From: Botryosphaeria dothidea
Taxonomy: Eukaryota > Ascomycota > Dothideomycetes > Botryosphaeriales > Botryosphaeriaceae
DNA: 64,000 bases
Reading direction: 5' to 3'
Assembly (NCBI GenBank): GCA_011503125.2
Contig: WWBZ02000073.1
Span: 3,472,001 to 3,536,000, forward strand
Below, in pieces: positions 53,668 through 64,000 of this stretch. The notes below the pieces were generated by a model. It was not told the origin of the DNA. It was given only the letters and a program-made list of their open reading frames with translations, and made no database searches. Position 1 is the first letter of the stretch. Every line of letters starts with the position of its first letter. The position numbers and the translations under genes were made by a program.

Positions 53668-56600
53668 TGATACGCTTGCAAATGATGACAACAGTAATGA
53701 CGAGCAAGGCTCTATCAAGTCCTTCCCAGCCATTATTGCGCAGTCATTTGCCACGCAACGAGACTCGCGTCCAACCACGTTGGAGCTCTCATGGATCGCA
53801 GACACTGGCACCACTCATCACGTGTACAATAGGTATATGCGCAAAAGGTTCAACAAGACACGCAACGCAGGTCTAGATGACTTCGTGATCTACGGTAACA
53901 CGCGTGTGCCTATTAAGAGCTTCGGGAATATCATAGTTAATGCCCGTAACGGAAAGAAGAGCAAGGTTATTACCCTTCGTAATATAGCCTACGTCCTAGT
54001 ATTCATGGGCAACTTAGTCTCTATTTCTAAGTATAATGAGAAAGACGTTCATATGGACACTAAGAGTCTTCGACTCTACAAGGACGATACTATAGTATAC
54101 GTCCTTACTCCGTCTAAAGGATAGTTCTTTCTTAAACTACACCAAGCAGAGTCCGTACTAGCTATTACGAGTGCTACGACCACCCGTAGTCTCCCAGCTA
54201 AATAGTAGTATAGAGTCTTTGCTCATGCCAACTACCACGCTATTAAGGCGTTACTCACAGCTATTACCGGCGTAGAGTTTACGAACGACGTCGTGCCTGT
54301 TCACTATAATACCTACTCACGAGCAAAAGCTTATTAGCTTATTACACGGGACTTATTACCAGAGGAAGCTCGCAATAAGCCATTCTTCCGTGTGTCATTT
54401 GACCTCATTTAGATGACTCCTACGTACAACCAATACGAGTAGATTACTTATATCGAGTGTATAAAGAGCAACTACGTCTTCACCCGCACCTATATACTTA
54501 AATCAGACTGCAATACGCTTGTTCTTGATATTCTGAGTATGATCGAACGTCGCTTTGACGCTCTTACTGCGTTCTTTCGAACTAATGGCGAAAGATTACT
54601 CAACACCGCGTTTAAGGCTGAACTTAAGCGAAGAGGAATCATAATAGAGGTCTTAGCACCCTATATACCTGCTCAGAACGGGCATGCCGAGAGAACTGGT
54701 TAGTCTATTATCATCAAAGCACGAGCAATGCGTATCGGGGCAAACCTCCCTAAACGCCTATAGCCAGAGATAGTCCTAGCAGCAACGTACATACACAATC
54801 GGACGCCAAGCAAAGTCCTTAAGTGGAAGACGCCCTTCGAGCTTGCTTATGGCATTAAACCAAACGTAGCTCACATGAGAGTCTACGGATGCAAGGCCTA
54901 CGCCCTTAATAAAACCATCCCGCGTAGTAATAAGCTCCAAGAACGAGCCCTCGTTAGCTATCTTATTAGGTATAACTCTACTAACATCTACCGGATATAG
55001 TATCCACCAGGGGACCGTATCATCCGCTCAAGAGACGTTAGTTTTAACGAGTTATTAAAATACTCACCAGATAAGCAAGAGCAGTATTAAGAAATCGAGG
55101 ATATAGAAGAGGAGCCTTAGGAGGTTATTCCGCGCATCCGTCTGGGCTCTGAGGACCTTATTACGTCAGATTCGTTATCCAGTGAAGATGAGGAGGTTAC
55201 TTATGAGCAAGCGACTAATATAGAAGAACAACCTACTTCGTTATTAGATAGACAATAGCAACAAGGTATACTGCCTAACAAGCTAGATAAGCAATAAGCT
55301 TAACTACATACACCATTACCGTCTACCAGAAACGATAGCGTAATACAACTACCAAGCGATGACGAGTTTCCGTTATTATCTACTCTTAGAGACTCGCCCA
55401 CCTCAGGGGGTGAGGAAGACGAATAATAGCAAGAGAGACGCCTTGGCCGTCTCCTCCCTGTTCAATACGATACTAAGCCTAACCTAGGAGCAGCACGCGG
55501 TAATCGTGCACCCCTTGCAGCTTACATCAACGCGGACCCTAACCCGAACCTTATTATCGAGGGTCTAAGGAATCGAAGAAGAGCTGCGCATGCCGCAAAG
55601 GTTATCAGCAGCGCTTACTGTAAGCAGACCTTTCTCGCCGCGAGTATGTGTACACTACTTAAACACGATCCTACGGGTAATCACGAGTAAATATCTCAAC
55701 CCACTACATACGAGGATCCTCCACCCTCATATTAGTTAGAGGAGCTTCCTCCTCTACCACGTATTCATCGGGACGACCTTCCGCCCGAGCCTCGTTACTA
55801 TAAGGATATCCTCAAACACTAACTTAAGCCTTATCTCTTTTAAGTACTCTACCGTGAGCTGTAGGAAGGTAATAGTAAGGGGGTGTAGATCGTTGTAGAC
55901 GAGGATCAAGCACGCAAGGCCAACAAAGAGGTTATTCCTCTTATATGGGTCTTCAAATACAAATTCGATGAGAAGGGATATCTCACTAAGATCAAGGCAC
56001 GAGTATGCGTACGAGGTGACCTCCAAGTCTCCTACCAAGATATATATACGGCTACCCTTGCCTTCCGTATCTTTCGCACGCTTATAGCGATTATCTGCGC
56101 ATTCGACCTCGAGATATGGCAATACGACGTTATTAATACCTTTCCTTATGTCCCTCTCGATTAACTAACCTTCTGCCGAGCACTAGAAGGTATAATACTT
56201 CCTTATAGGAAGATCTTATTACTTAAGAAAGCTCTCTATAGGCTTAAAGAGTCGCTAGCGTTATAGTAAAAGCACTTTTAAGCTACGCTTAAAGACCTAG
56301 GACTAGAGCCGGTACTAGATGCGCTATATCTCTATGCGAACGAATACCTCTTCGTATTCTTCTTTATAGACGATATTATTATAGCCTTTCCTAAGAAGGA
56401 TAAGCTATTCGCGCACGTATTCGAATAAGACCTCTTTTAGCGCTACGAGATACGTAAGATAGAAGAAGTTTAGTAGTTCTTAGCTTTACGAATCGTCCGT
56501 AATCGAAGTAAGTAACTGCTATAGCTATTATAGGAGTTATACCTTACTAGTCTTAGGGCTAAATATAACGTTAAAGAATTATCGGTTACTACGCCTCTTC

Positions 56601-56852
56601 CGATAGAGAATCTACCTACCCTAAATAACGAGGCTTATATAATACCTTAAGATATCTACACGTTCTAGAGTAAGATAGGATCTGCCTAGTTCGCTACTAT
56701 TAGCACGAGACCTAATATAGACTACGCCTACTTAGCCCTCTCTGCGTATTTAACGAACCCTTCTAAGCGATACCTCTATCTTATATAACGCCTCCTAGAA
56801 TATCTCGTAAATACGAAGAACCTCGCAATTATATATAACGGTAACGTAGTAA
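53668..56852 (+). pseudogene. pol of copia D: protease, integrase, reverse transcriptase
   Basis: The first 14 bases are the right copy of the LINE target duplication (53668-53681). The protease active site SWIADTGTTHHVYN is at about 53787-53828. An integrase core follows with RTNGERLLNTAF and PYIPAQNGHAERTG at about 54575-54700, then the downstream region PFELAYGIKPN. Reverse transcriptase is seen from about 55890 (IPLIWVFKYKFDEKGYLTKI) with the active site FIDDIII at about 56365. RNase H begins near 56770 and is cut off by chromovirus B at 56853. Many stops. Confidence 0.75.
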
Positions 56853-57343
56853 TATTACGGTATAGCCTTTACCGGGCAGGGGAAATAAAAGAATAAGGAA
56901 GGAAGTGGGGAGCGCAGTCGTGGCGCAAAGAAAGACCTATATAAGTTACGAGCCTTACGTAACGCTAAGAAGCTGCTCTCGCTACTCTCTCTAAGTACGG
57001 GCCTAAAAGAGATAGAGTAGTAGGAGTAATACTAGGTACTCTATCTACTCTATAGTAATCCGCCTACCGGAGTAATAGAGTACCTAGAGCAAGCTATAGA
57101 TTATAGATACTCTCCTACGTATATATTAACTATACTCTTTAGATAGCTTTAACCTTCGTAGTTAACTTTAATAATAATTTAGTACTAATTATTAGTAATA
57201 AGGCCTTCGTACGTAGTACTTAGTCTTTAGTCGTCTACTCGTTTCTTACGTACCTCTTCTTATATCTACTTAAGGAAAACCCTCGATAGGTTTTCTTTCT
57301 CTTTAGTATTTAGATCCTTAGAGGTAGAAGCCCGCTCGTTATA
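56853..57343 (+). repeat. 5' LTR of chromovirus B
   Basis: 491 bp, TATTACGGTATAGCC...CGCTCGTTATA, i.e. RIP forms of TGTTAC...GTTACA. Only the last part (about 190 bp, from 57150) clearly matches the LTR of element A in reverse complement. The first part after TATTACGGTATAGCC is different sequence, with a little-mutated patch at 56868-56950. Confidence 0.75.
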
Positions 57344-57419
57344 CTTTAACTACTATCCTTATAAGGAGAGGAATCTTTTTAGAAACGAGTTTATTAGGTT
57401 AAGTATTACCCCGCCTAAC

Positions 57420-58800
57420 GCGTTTAGAAAAAGTATATAATAGCGCTAGAATCTTAGATAGACGTCGACCTAACGGAGGGCCGCGCTAAGAGTACTTAGG
57501 GGCGTACTCCGCCCGCGTAGTAAATAGAGCCTACTCGAGAAGAACTTTAAGTACTTATTTAGGAATAAAAAGCCTAGATCGAGCGCCTACTAGCGTACTA
57601 AATAAAATAGAGCGCTACTAAGGTTAAAGTAGCGGTATCTAAAAAGTTTAATAGGAATAAAAAGAAGCTCTAATCCTTTCTACTCTAGATATAACGCTAC
57701 CTCTAGTTTAATTAAGTATAATTTAATAATAACGCCAAGAAAGTTCTCTTTATATTAACCTATCTTAGAGAAACGGTAGAGGTATAGATAGAACTATATC
57801 TTCGCGACTATCTAGCTAACGAATACTCTCTTAAGAAGAGAAGAGTAAAGACTAAGAAGATCTTCGATACCTATACGGGATTTATAGATAACCTTAGGGC
57901 TACTTTTAACGATCGAGACGAAGTCCGTAAAGCCTCTAACGATATTATAACCGTTAGATAAATAGAATCTATAGCTATCTATATAACTAAGTTTTAGTAG
58001 CTTATAGCCTACCTCGAATAGTTAGACGAGACTTTCCGCGACCTCTTTTATAAGGGTCTAAAGAACGAAGTTAAGAAGAATATAATTATTTATAAATATC
58101 TATCTATCTTTTAGAAGATAGTAGACCTTACGTCTTAGATCGACGGTCGTATATACGAATAGAAGATAGATTCTCGATAATCTAATACCTCGAAGCTACG
58201 CTATAAAAGAATAACCCTCGAAGGCGGAGACGCTATAGCCCTCGACGCGGCTAATAGATAGAATTCTAAAAAGAGTAATAATAGTTATAATAATAAGAAG
58301 TCTAAGGGACCTAACCCGAATTAGATAGATAAGTAGAAATAGCGCTATTAGGATCGACTCTATATTACCTACGATAGTAATAAATACTTCTCTTCTAAGT
58401 ATCCGTAGAATTCTTATAGTAAGAAGGATAATAAGTAGACTTCGAGCGCTTAGCGTAAAGCGTCGGTTATATCTCGCTAAGATAACTACGATACGCTATA
58501 CTAGATAGTCTATTACGATAACGGCTATTAGACGTATTAAACTAGCAAGAATATCTCTAGATAGTACTCCTACGAACCTCGAAACTTCGGTATAATAACT
58601 AGGAACGAAGAAGTTATCGAAACCAACGATATTATCGATAGTTTCTCTCTAGACGACGAACTTATTAATAGCGAAATAGGAGAACTATACGAGAGTACTA
58701 GTAAAACGCAGTTAGATAATATATCTATACTATCGGATAAACTAGATACCCTCGTCTCGTTAGAAGTTCTCGCTAAAAGATATAGTATTAGAAACTACCT
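57420..58800 (+). pseudogene. gag of chromovirus B
   Basis: Readable through many stops: LFILTYLRETVEVQIELYLR, the capsid-like segment ATFNDRDEVRKASNDII and AYLEQLDETFRDLFYKGLK, followed by a Lys/Asn/Ser-rich basic region. Heavily RIP-mutated; nonfunctional. Confidence 0.65.
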
Positions 58801-59389
58801 ACGGGACGAATAGGGTAATCTTAGCTAAATAATCTAGATTCCGCATTAGAAAAGTATCGCGCTTACGGTTATTTAGGGATAGCGTTAGAATATTCTTTAG
58901 AAAACCCGAATCGAATAAGACGAAAAGAAGTACGAACTTCCGGTAACTAAAGAAACGATACTCGTCGAACGCTACTACTAAGAAACCTTAGTACGCGAGT
59001 AAGTAGACTACGACTTCCTTCGGGAACTAGTACGGATTCTCTACTAGTACGGTATAGTAACGATCTAGTATCGTATACTCTAGTAGATTCCGGATAAGAA
59101 GCTTAATCGACTAACCTTTAGATATTAGGTTCGAAAGAATAAAGTCTATTAGCGAAGGAAGTAGAACGCTAATAAATAGACTAACTAAAAGTAAGTATAT
59201 CTCTAAGTTAATAAATAGAAAGACTATATATATAGTAAAGTCTACGGCTATCCTATACTAAAAAACTAGACGGCCCTACGGTAATAGGACTAACCTAGGA
59301 GCTATAGTCTAGGTCCCTTTATATAGTATTACGTATATCGAAAACGGAAACTCTTACCGGACTAAATCTATAGAAATAATTTAAAATAT

Positions 59390-62300
59390 AGGGAATACTT
59401 AACGGAGTACCTACTAGAATCTTAATCGATATAGAATCGAGCGGAAACTTTATCTATAATAAGCTTATATAGAAGATAGATATCTCTTACTATAAAAAAT
59501 AGAAACCGTATCTTCTTAGTAGATTCGACGAATTCTAGGTAGTCTACGAAGAAGGCTAGATAAAGATAGAAACGGAGGAAGTAACCCTCTAGATAGGAAA
59601 CTATTAGAAATAAATTTTCCTCGACGTCTAACGTATTCCCGGGCACGATATTATTCTAGATATACTCTAGATCCGGATATAGAAACCTATCTTCGACTTC
59701 GGAGAAGAAGACTCTATTATCTTTCGAGAAGAACTCGAGAATCTTCTACGAAAGCAAGGATTATAGAAGAAAAATAGATTATTAGATACCCTTCGAAAGC
59801 TTCTATCGATATTAATACGGAAAGTAGCCGGTATAAGGCCTAAATATAGTAACTATATAGGCGACTCCGATAGTAGTATAAGTTAGTACTAGGACTACGA
59901 CGTAAGCGGCGAAGCCTTCTTAGTAAAATATAGCTCTATTATAGAAATAAGTCCTACTAAGTAAAACGATACCCTCGACTTAAGCTACGACTCTAGCTAC
60001 GATAACGTAAGACCTAGTAACGATAGTATTAACTATAATAATAGCGTAAGACCTAGTAACGGTAGTATTAACGATAATTTTAAGAAAGATATAAGATAGA
60101 ACTAGAATAGTAGCGTATAAGACGCCGCTTTCTTAGTAAAATATAGTACCTTAAGCGGAGTAAGACTAACTAAGTCTAGTATCCCCGACGAATAAGTATA
60201 GTATATATTATAAAGAACTATAAGAAAAAGATATAAGGCTAAGAGTAAGGCTTCGCGTAAGTAATTAGTAGCCGTAGATTCTTAGATCGACGTCTAGATA
60301 ATCTTAAGAGAGGTATTTAAGCGTATAAGACGCTAAGGCTAGTAGGTCTACCTTATATATATTAAATCCTTATAGGCGGTATAATAGAGAGTATTAGCTA
60401 AGGCCGTACGGGAAAGACCTAAGAATAAGAATAGTCCTACTTCTATCGGAGGAGACGATCCCGCGAGGATTAGAAGAGGATAATACGGTAGTTTAGAGAT
60501 ATAGAATAACCTATACGGAGAACCTCTAATACCGGAAATAGAAACGGTACCTAGCGAGTACTAGGACTTAAAAGCCGTTTACTAAGAAAGAGGAAAGGGA
60601 GATTTACTAAAATATTAACTATAGGACTACGAGATTCTACTTAAGCCGGGCACGAAGCTAGCTTATAAGCCTATCTACTCCTTATTAGTAAAGAAAATAG
60701 AGGCTTTAAGAGAATATATCGAGAAGAACCTCGAACGCGGATATATTCGGCCTTTAACGTTATTAGCCGGATATCTAATTCTTTTTATTCTAAAAAAGAA
60801 TAGTAAGTTACGCCTCTATATCGACTACCGATAACTTAATAATATTACGATTAAAAACCGCTATCCGCTTCTACGTATCGACGAGCTCTAGGATAAGTTA
60901 GGGAAAGTAAAGTACTTTACGAAGCTAGATCTCCGGGACGGATACTATTTAGTTAGGATTAAAAAAGAGAAAGAATAGAAGATAGCCTTTAGAACGAGGC
61001 TAGAACTCTACGAGTATACGGTTATACTATTCGGGCTTACTAACGTACTAGCAACTTTCTAGAATCTTATTAATAATACGCTACGCGAATACTTAGATAT
61101 TTTCTACTTAGCTTACCTCGACGATATCCTTATCTTTTTAGAAACCCTTAAGAAATATAAGAAGTATATTAGAAAGGTTCTAGAAACCCTCTAGGTAAAG
61201 AATCTATCTATTATACTCGAGAAATACGAATAGTACGTTTAAAGGATAGAATTCTTAGGCTTTATTATTACCCCGGGTTACGTCGGTATAGACGACTCGA
61301 AACTAGATTCTATTAGAGAATAGCTAGTATCTAAGATAATTAAGAAAGTTTAGTTCTTCCTTAGATTCGCGAACTTCTACCGAAAGTTTATTTAGAACTA
61401 TTTAAAGATTACGGAACCTTTAACGCGACTTACTCGAAAGAAGTATAGCTTTAAATAGAAAGACGATTAGTAATAAGCCTTCGAATCGCTTAAACGGATA
61501 TTTTACGAAGTACCGGTTCTAGGGATATACGATCCCGATAAACCTATTAAAGTAGAAACTAATACGTTAGAATTCGCCCTCGGAGTATATCTTAGCTAGC
61601 CTAACGATTAAGGTAGATAATACCTAATCGCGTTTTACTCTAGAAAGTTTATACCGGTAGAGCTTAACTATAATACTTATAATAAGAAGCTCTTAGCTAT
61701 CGTCTTAGCCTTTAAGTAATAGAGATACTATCTTAAAGAAGCTAGCTATTAAATAGTAGTATATTACGATTATTAAAACCTTACGCGCTTTACTACGACT
61801 AAGAAGCTAAACTAACGATAGATTCGCTAGTCTAAAGAAATAGCCTCCTACGATTTTAAGATTATATATAGAAAAGATATAGATAACGCCGCCGCTAACG
61901 TACTTAGTAGAAGAATAGACTATATAGAAGGACGAATCGAGCCGTATTCTATAGTATTCGTAGTAGATAGCGATAGATCGCTTACCCTTACTAGACCGTC
62001 TTTTCTAATACTTCGTATCGAGTTAAACCTATAGTATTAGAAGATCCGAGAAGTATATATATAGAACTTCTTCGCGTAGGAACTTTTAGCGCTTAAGAAT
62101 AACCCGCGTATTACTTAAGATAGGGAAGAAACGCTTCTCTTTAAAGAATTAATCTATATTTCGGTAAGACTACGAGAAGTACTAGTTAAGGATATATACG
62201 AAGTATCCGCGTATAGATATTAGGGTATCGATAGGATAACCGAAAGAATTATACGAAACTTCTACTTTCTAGGGTTACGGAAGATAGTCTAGCGTATAGT

Positions 62301-63100
62301 CTCGTAATATAATCTTTATATTAGAAGTAAAGCTACGATATACGCTCCGTACGAATAACTATAATCTTTAGAAATTCTAGAACGACTATAGTAATTAGTT
62401 ACGCTAGACTTTATTACGAAGCTACTATAGTCGAGAGACTCGCTTACCGGAGTTAAGTACGACTCGATCCTAGTCTTTATCGATAGACTTACGAAGTACG
62501 CTTACTTCTTACTCTACCTCGAGGCATCGAATATAGAATAGCTAGCTTATACGTTCCTCCGATATATCTTCGCGGATTACGGAATACTAGAAGAACTAGT
62601 TTCGGATAGAGATAAGCTAATACGTTCTAAATTCTAGTAAACGCTTATACGTTAACTTGGAGCTAAAAATAAACTCTCTATAACCGTATACCCGTAAACG
62701 GATAGTTAGATAGAACGGATAAACCGGACTCTCGAATAATATCTCCGCTATTTCGTTAACTACCTATAGGACGATTAGGCTATATAGCTATCTATAGCAT
62801 AGTTCGCCTATAATAGCGCTAAATAAGAGTTAACTAACGTATCCCCGTTCTTCGCTAACTATAGATTCGAACTAGACGCGTATAGAGAAGCTATTCTAAG
62901 TCGAAAATTGGCCTAGTAAGGTGTTCTTAAAGCCGAACAGCTAAAAGAACTATATAAAGCCATTAGTCTTAACCTCGAGTACGTACGAATTATAATATCT
63001 AAGTATTATAATAGACGGTACTAGGCGGCACCGAACCTTAAGAGGGGGGATAAAGTATACCTCCTTACAAAAAATATCAAATTAAAACGACTAAGCGACA
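59390..63100 (+). pseudogene. pol of chromovirus B: protease, reverse transcriptase, RNase H, integrase
   Basis: The protease region reads ILIDIESSGNFIYNKLI near 59420. Reverse transcriptase has LFILKKNSKLRLYIDYR, LDLRDGYYLVRIKKEKE and the active site YLDDILIF at 61113-61136. RNase H and its connection follow (LEFALGVYL; ELNYNTYNKKLLAIVLAFK). Integrase has VSAYRY.GIDRI (zinc region) and LVFIDRLTKYAYF. RIP has put stops throughout. The order RT-RH-IN is that of Ty3/gypsy. Confidence 0.82.
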
Positions 63101-63102
63101 AA

Positions 63103-63588
63103 TTGGATTTTAAGAAAATCGGTCCATTTAAAATTGCAGAAAAACTCGGAAACGTTACGTATCGACTCAAATTGCCAACAACGACACGGATAAATTCCAC
63201 CTTTCACGTGGCATTGCTCGAGCTAGCACCAGAAAACGCCACAATCCTAGAGACTCTAGAAGAGATAATCCTAGAAAACCCAGATGCCGAAGAAGACGAA
63301 TACCCAGTCGAGAGGATCTTGGACTGCAAAAGATTCGGACATCAGCTTAAATATCTTGTCAAATGGGAAGGATACGGAAATGAGGATAACCAATGGGTAC
63401 CTAAGGACGACATACACCTAGACCTCGTCACAGAGTTCCATCGCCAAAACCCTGGCCTCCCGCGGAAACGGGGTCGCCCCAGAAGGACGGATCTATCCAC
63501 AACTCAACACCCGAGGACAACGCCACCCCCGCCACGGAGTCAGCAGGAGGAGCCTCAACCGGAGGACTCGGAGAACGTTCAGGAGTAG
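63103..63588 (+). CDS. Integrase C-terminal end and chromodomain of chromovirus B (open, almost unmutated)
   Basis: An open frame of 161 codons continuing the RIP-damaged pol frame. FKKIGPFKIAEKLGNVTYRL and FHVALLELAPE are the GPY/F module of chromovirus integrases. EYPVERILDCK and KYLVKWEGYGNEDNQWVP form a chromodomain with its aromatic cage residues in place, then a Pro/Gln-rich tail. In an active element it would steer integration to histone-H3K9-methylated chromatin. Here the upstream pol is dead. The last 161 bp overlap the antisense accessory ORF. Confidence 0.8.
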   Translation: MDFKKIGPFKIAEKLGNVTYRLKLPTTTRINSTFHVALLELAPENATILETLEEIILENPDAEEDEYPVERILDCKRFGHQLKYLVKWEGYGNEDNQWVPKDDIHLDLVTEFHRQNPGLPRKRGRPRRTDLSTTQHPRTTPPPPRSQQEEPQPEDSENVQE

Positions 63589-64000
63589 GCACATCCTCGC
63601 CAGCTGCACGCCGTGCATCGCGATCCTCCTTCTCCAACCGTTCCATCTCCTCAATCGAGGCTAACTCGCGGTCAAACATCCCTTTCCGTTTGCGCTCAAG
63701 AAGGGCAAGTTGCTTCTTTAAACGACGACGACGAGCATAAACCTCAGCACGACGCTCTTAAAGCTTCAGCTCCTTAGTTAAAATCTGCTGTTCGTCGTCA
63801 TGAAGACGTTCTAACTAGTCTTCCACCTTTTCCACCTCCGCGTCAATCTTCGCCCCTGGAGAAATTAGCGATAGAAAAGAAGAGACAGGCAAAACATACA
63901 GTCACGCTGGGACACTACCAGATCGCACTTGCGATTCTTCGACAAGCAACGCTTACAGTGCCCCGAGTCCAGGCTAATAAAACACTTCTCACCCGCAGCA
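63428..64000 (-). pseudogene. Antisense accessory ORF of chromovirus B, partial
   Basis: Read on the minus strand from the window end. Exon 1 (from beyond 64000 to 63900) has a cysteine cluster GHCKRCLSKNRKCDL, with C-x8-C-x2-C-x6-C, the spacing of the second half of a Zn2Cys6 cluster. A 44-bp phase-1 intron (63856-63899, GTATGT...TTTCTCCAG) follows, and then a basic coiled-coil exon (RRAEVYARRRRLKKQLALLE; MFDRELASIEEMERLEKED) ending at 63428. Two in-frame stops (one at 63815-63817) come from CAG/CAA-type codons. The cluster, the intron phase and the coiled coil match element C. It overlaps the chromodomain frame tail to tail. Confidence 0.65.

Larger units (their letters stand above)
50653..56852 (+). 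mobile_element. Copia element D (Ty1/copia), interrupted and incomplete in the window
   Basis: A 277-bp LTR (50653-50929, TGTAGGAAATCACG...GCTATAACA) is followed by gag (from 51109), a LINE insertion (52100-53667), then protease, integrase and reverse transcriptase up to 56852, where chromovirus B is inserted. The order PR-IN-RT is diagnostic for copia. Stops are scattered, mostly CAA or CAG to TAA or TAG, so RIP is moderate and increases to the right. Confidence 0.85.
56853..64000 (+). mobile_element. Chromovirus B, Ty3/gypsy element running out of the window
   Basis: The 5' LTR (56853-57343) is followed by gag, protease, reverse transcriptase, RNase H, integrase and a chromodomain, and by the antisense accessory ORF. 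The 3' LTR must lie beyond 64000. From about 57150 to 63060 RIP is saturating (CA and TG nearly absent). From about 63060 onward the sequence is almost normal. It is inserted in copia D next to AGTAA, the same pentamer that flanks element A. Confidence 0.87.

Noticed and set aside
55754..56122. 122-codon minus-strand open frame
   Set aside because: Antisense shadow of the copia D reverse transcriptase.

Overview
The window is chromosomal DNA of a filamentous ascomycete (Pezizomycotina). Genes carry several short GT-AG introns of about 44-70 bp. The gene set is fungal: DHA1/DHA2 transporters, a siderophore transporter, microsomal P450s, a Zn2Cys6 regulator, an EthD protein and a GH79 enzyme. 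Long stretches have almost no CpA/TpG and are full of TpA, the footprint of repeat-induced point mutation (RIP). I saw no rRNA, tRNA gene or CRISPR array. Gene models were assembled by hand from splice signals and reading-frame continuity.

Region 1 (1-31.2 kb) is gene-bearing. In order: relic of a drug transporter; EthD-like protein (-); coiled-coil protein; a 1012-residue protein with a proline-rich head and five cysteine repeats; a DHA1 transporter; a P450; a broken Zn2Cys6 regulator; an aldo-keto reductase broken by one extra base; a siderophore-iron transporter with GATA sites upstream; a DHA2 transporter (-); a second P450; a decayed GH79 glycosidase; a conserved protein (possibly UPF0643); and a nine-exon Vba/Fnx1-like transporter (-) with a 9-nt exon. 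The 8-16 kb part looks like a decayed metabolic cluster without a backbone synthase: pump and P450 intact, regulator and reductase broken.

Region 2 (31.6-64 kb) is a nest of transposons. An AAA-ATPase tail is cut by an LTR relic. Chromovirus C (Ty3/gypsy, minus) is truncated and joined to a copia gag remnant (E). A short N-terminal fragment of a DUF3435 (Starship captain-like) recombinase lies just left of a 5'-truncated Tad1-like LINE (13-bp target duplication). That LINE is split by full-length chromovirus A (37635-46106, minus, 461-bp LTRs, AGTAA duplication), which itself contains a SINE-like insertion with a tRNA-type T arm and a 17-bp duplication. Further right, copia D carries a second LINE of the same family (14-bp duplication) and is interrupted by chromovirus B (plus), which runs off the window.

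All three chromoviruses carry, antisense to gag-pol and next to the 3' LTR, an extra ORF with a Zn2Cys6-like cysteine cluster followed by a coiled coil. It is legible in C and B and RIP-damaged in A. RIP is very uneven: whole elements are saturated, but the change to normal sequence near 63.06 kb inside element B, and between the two LTRs of element A, is abrupt.
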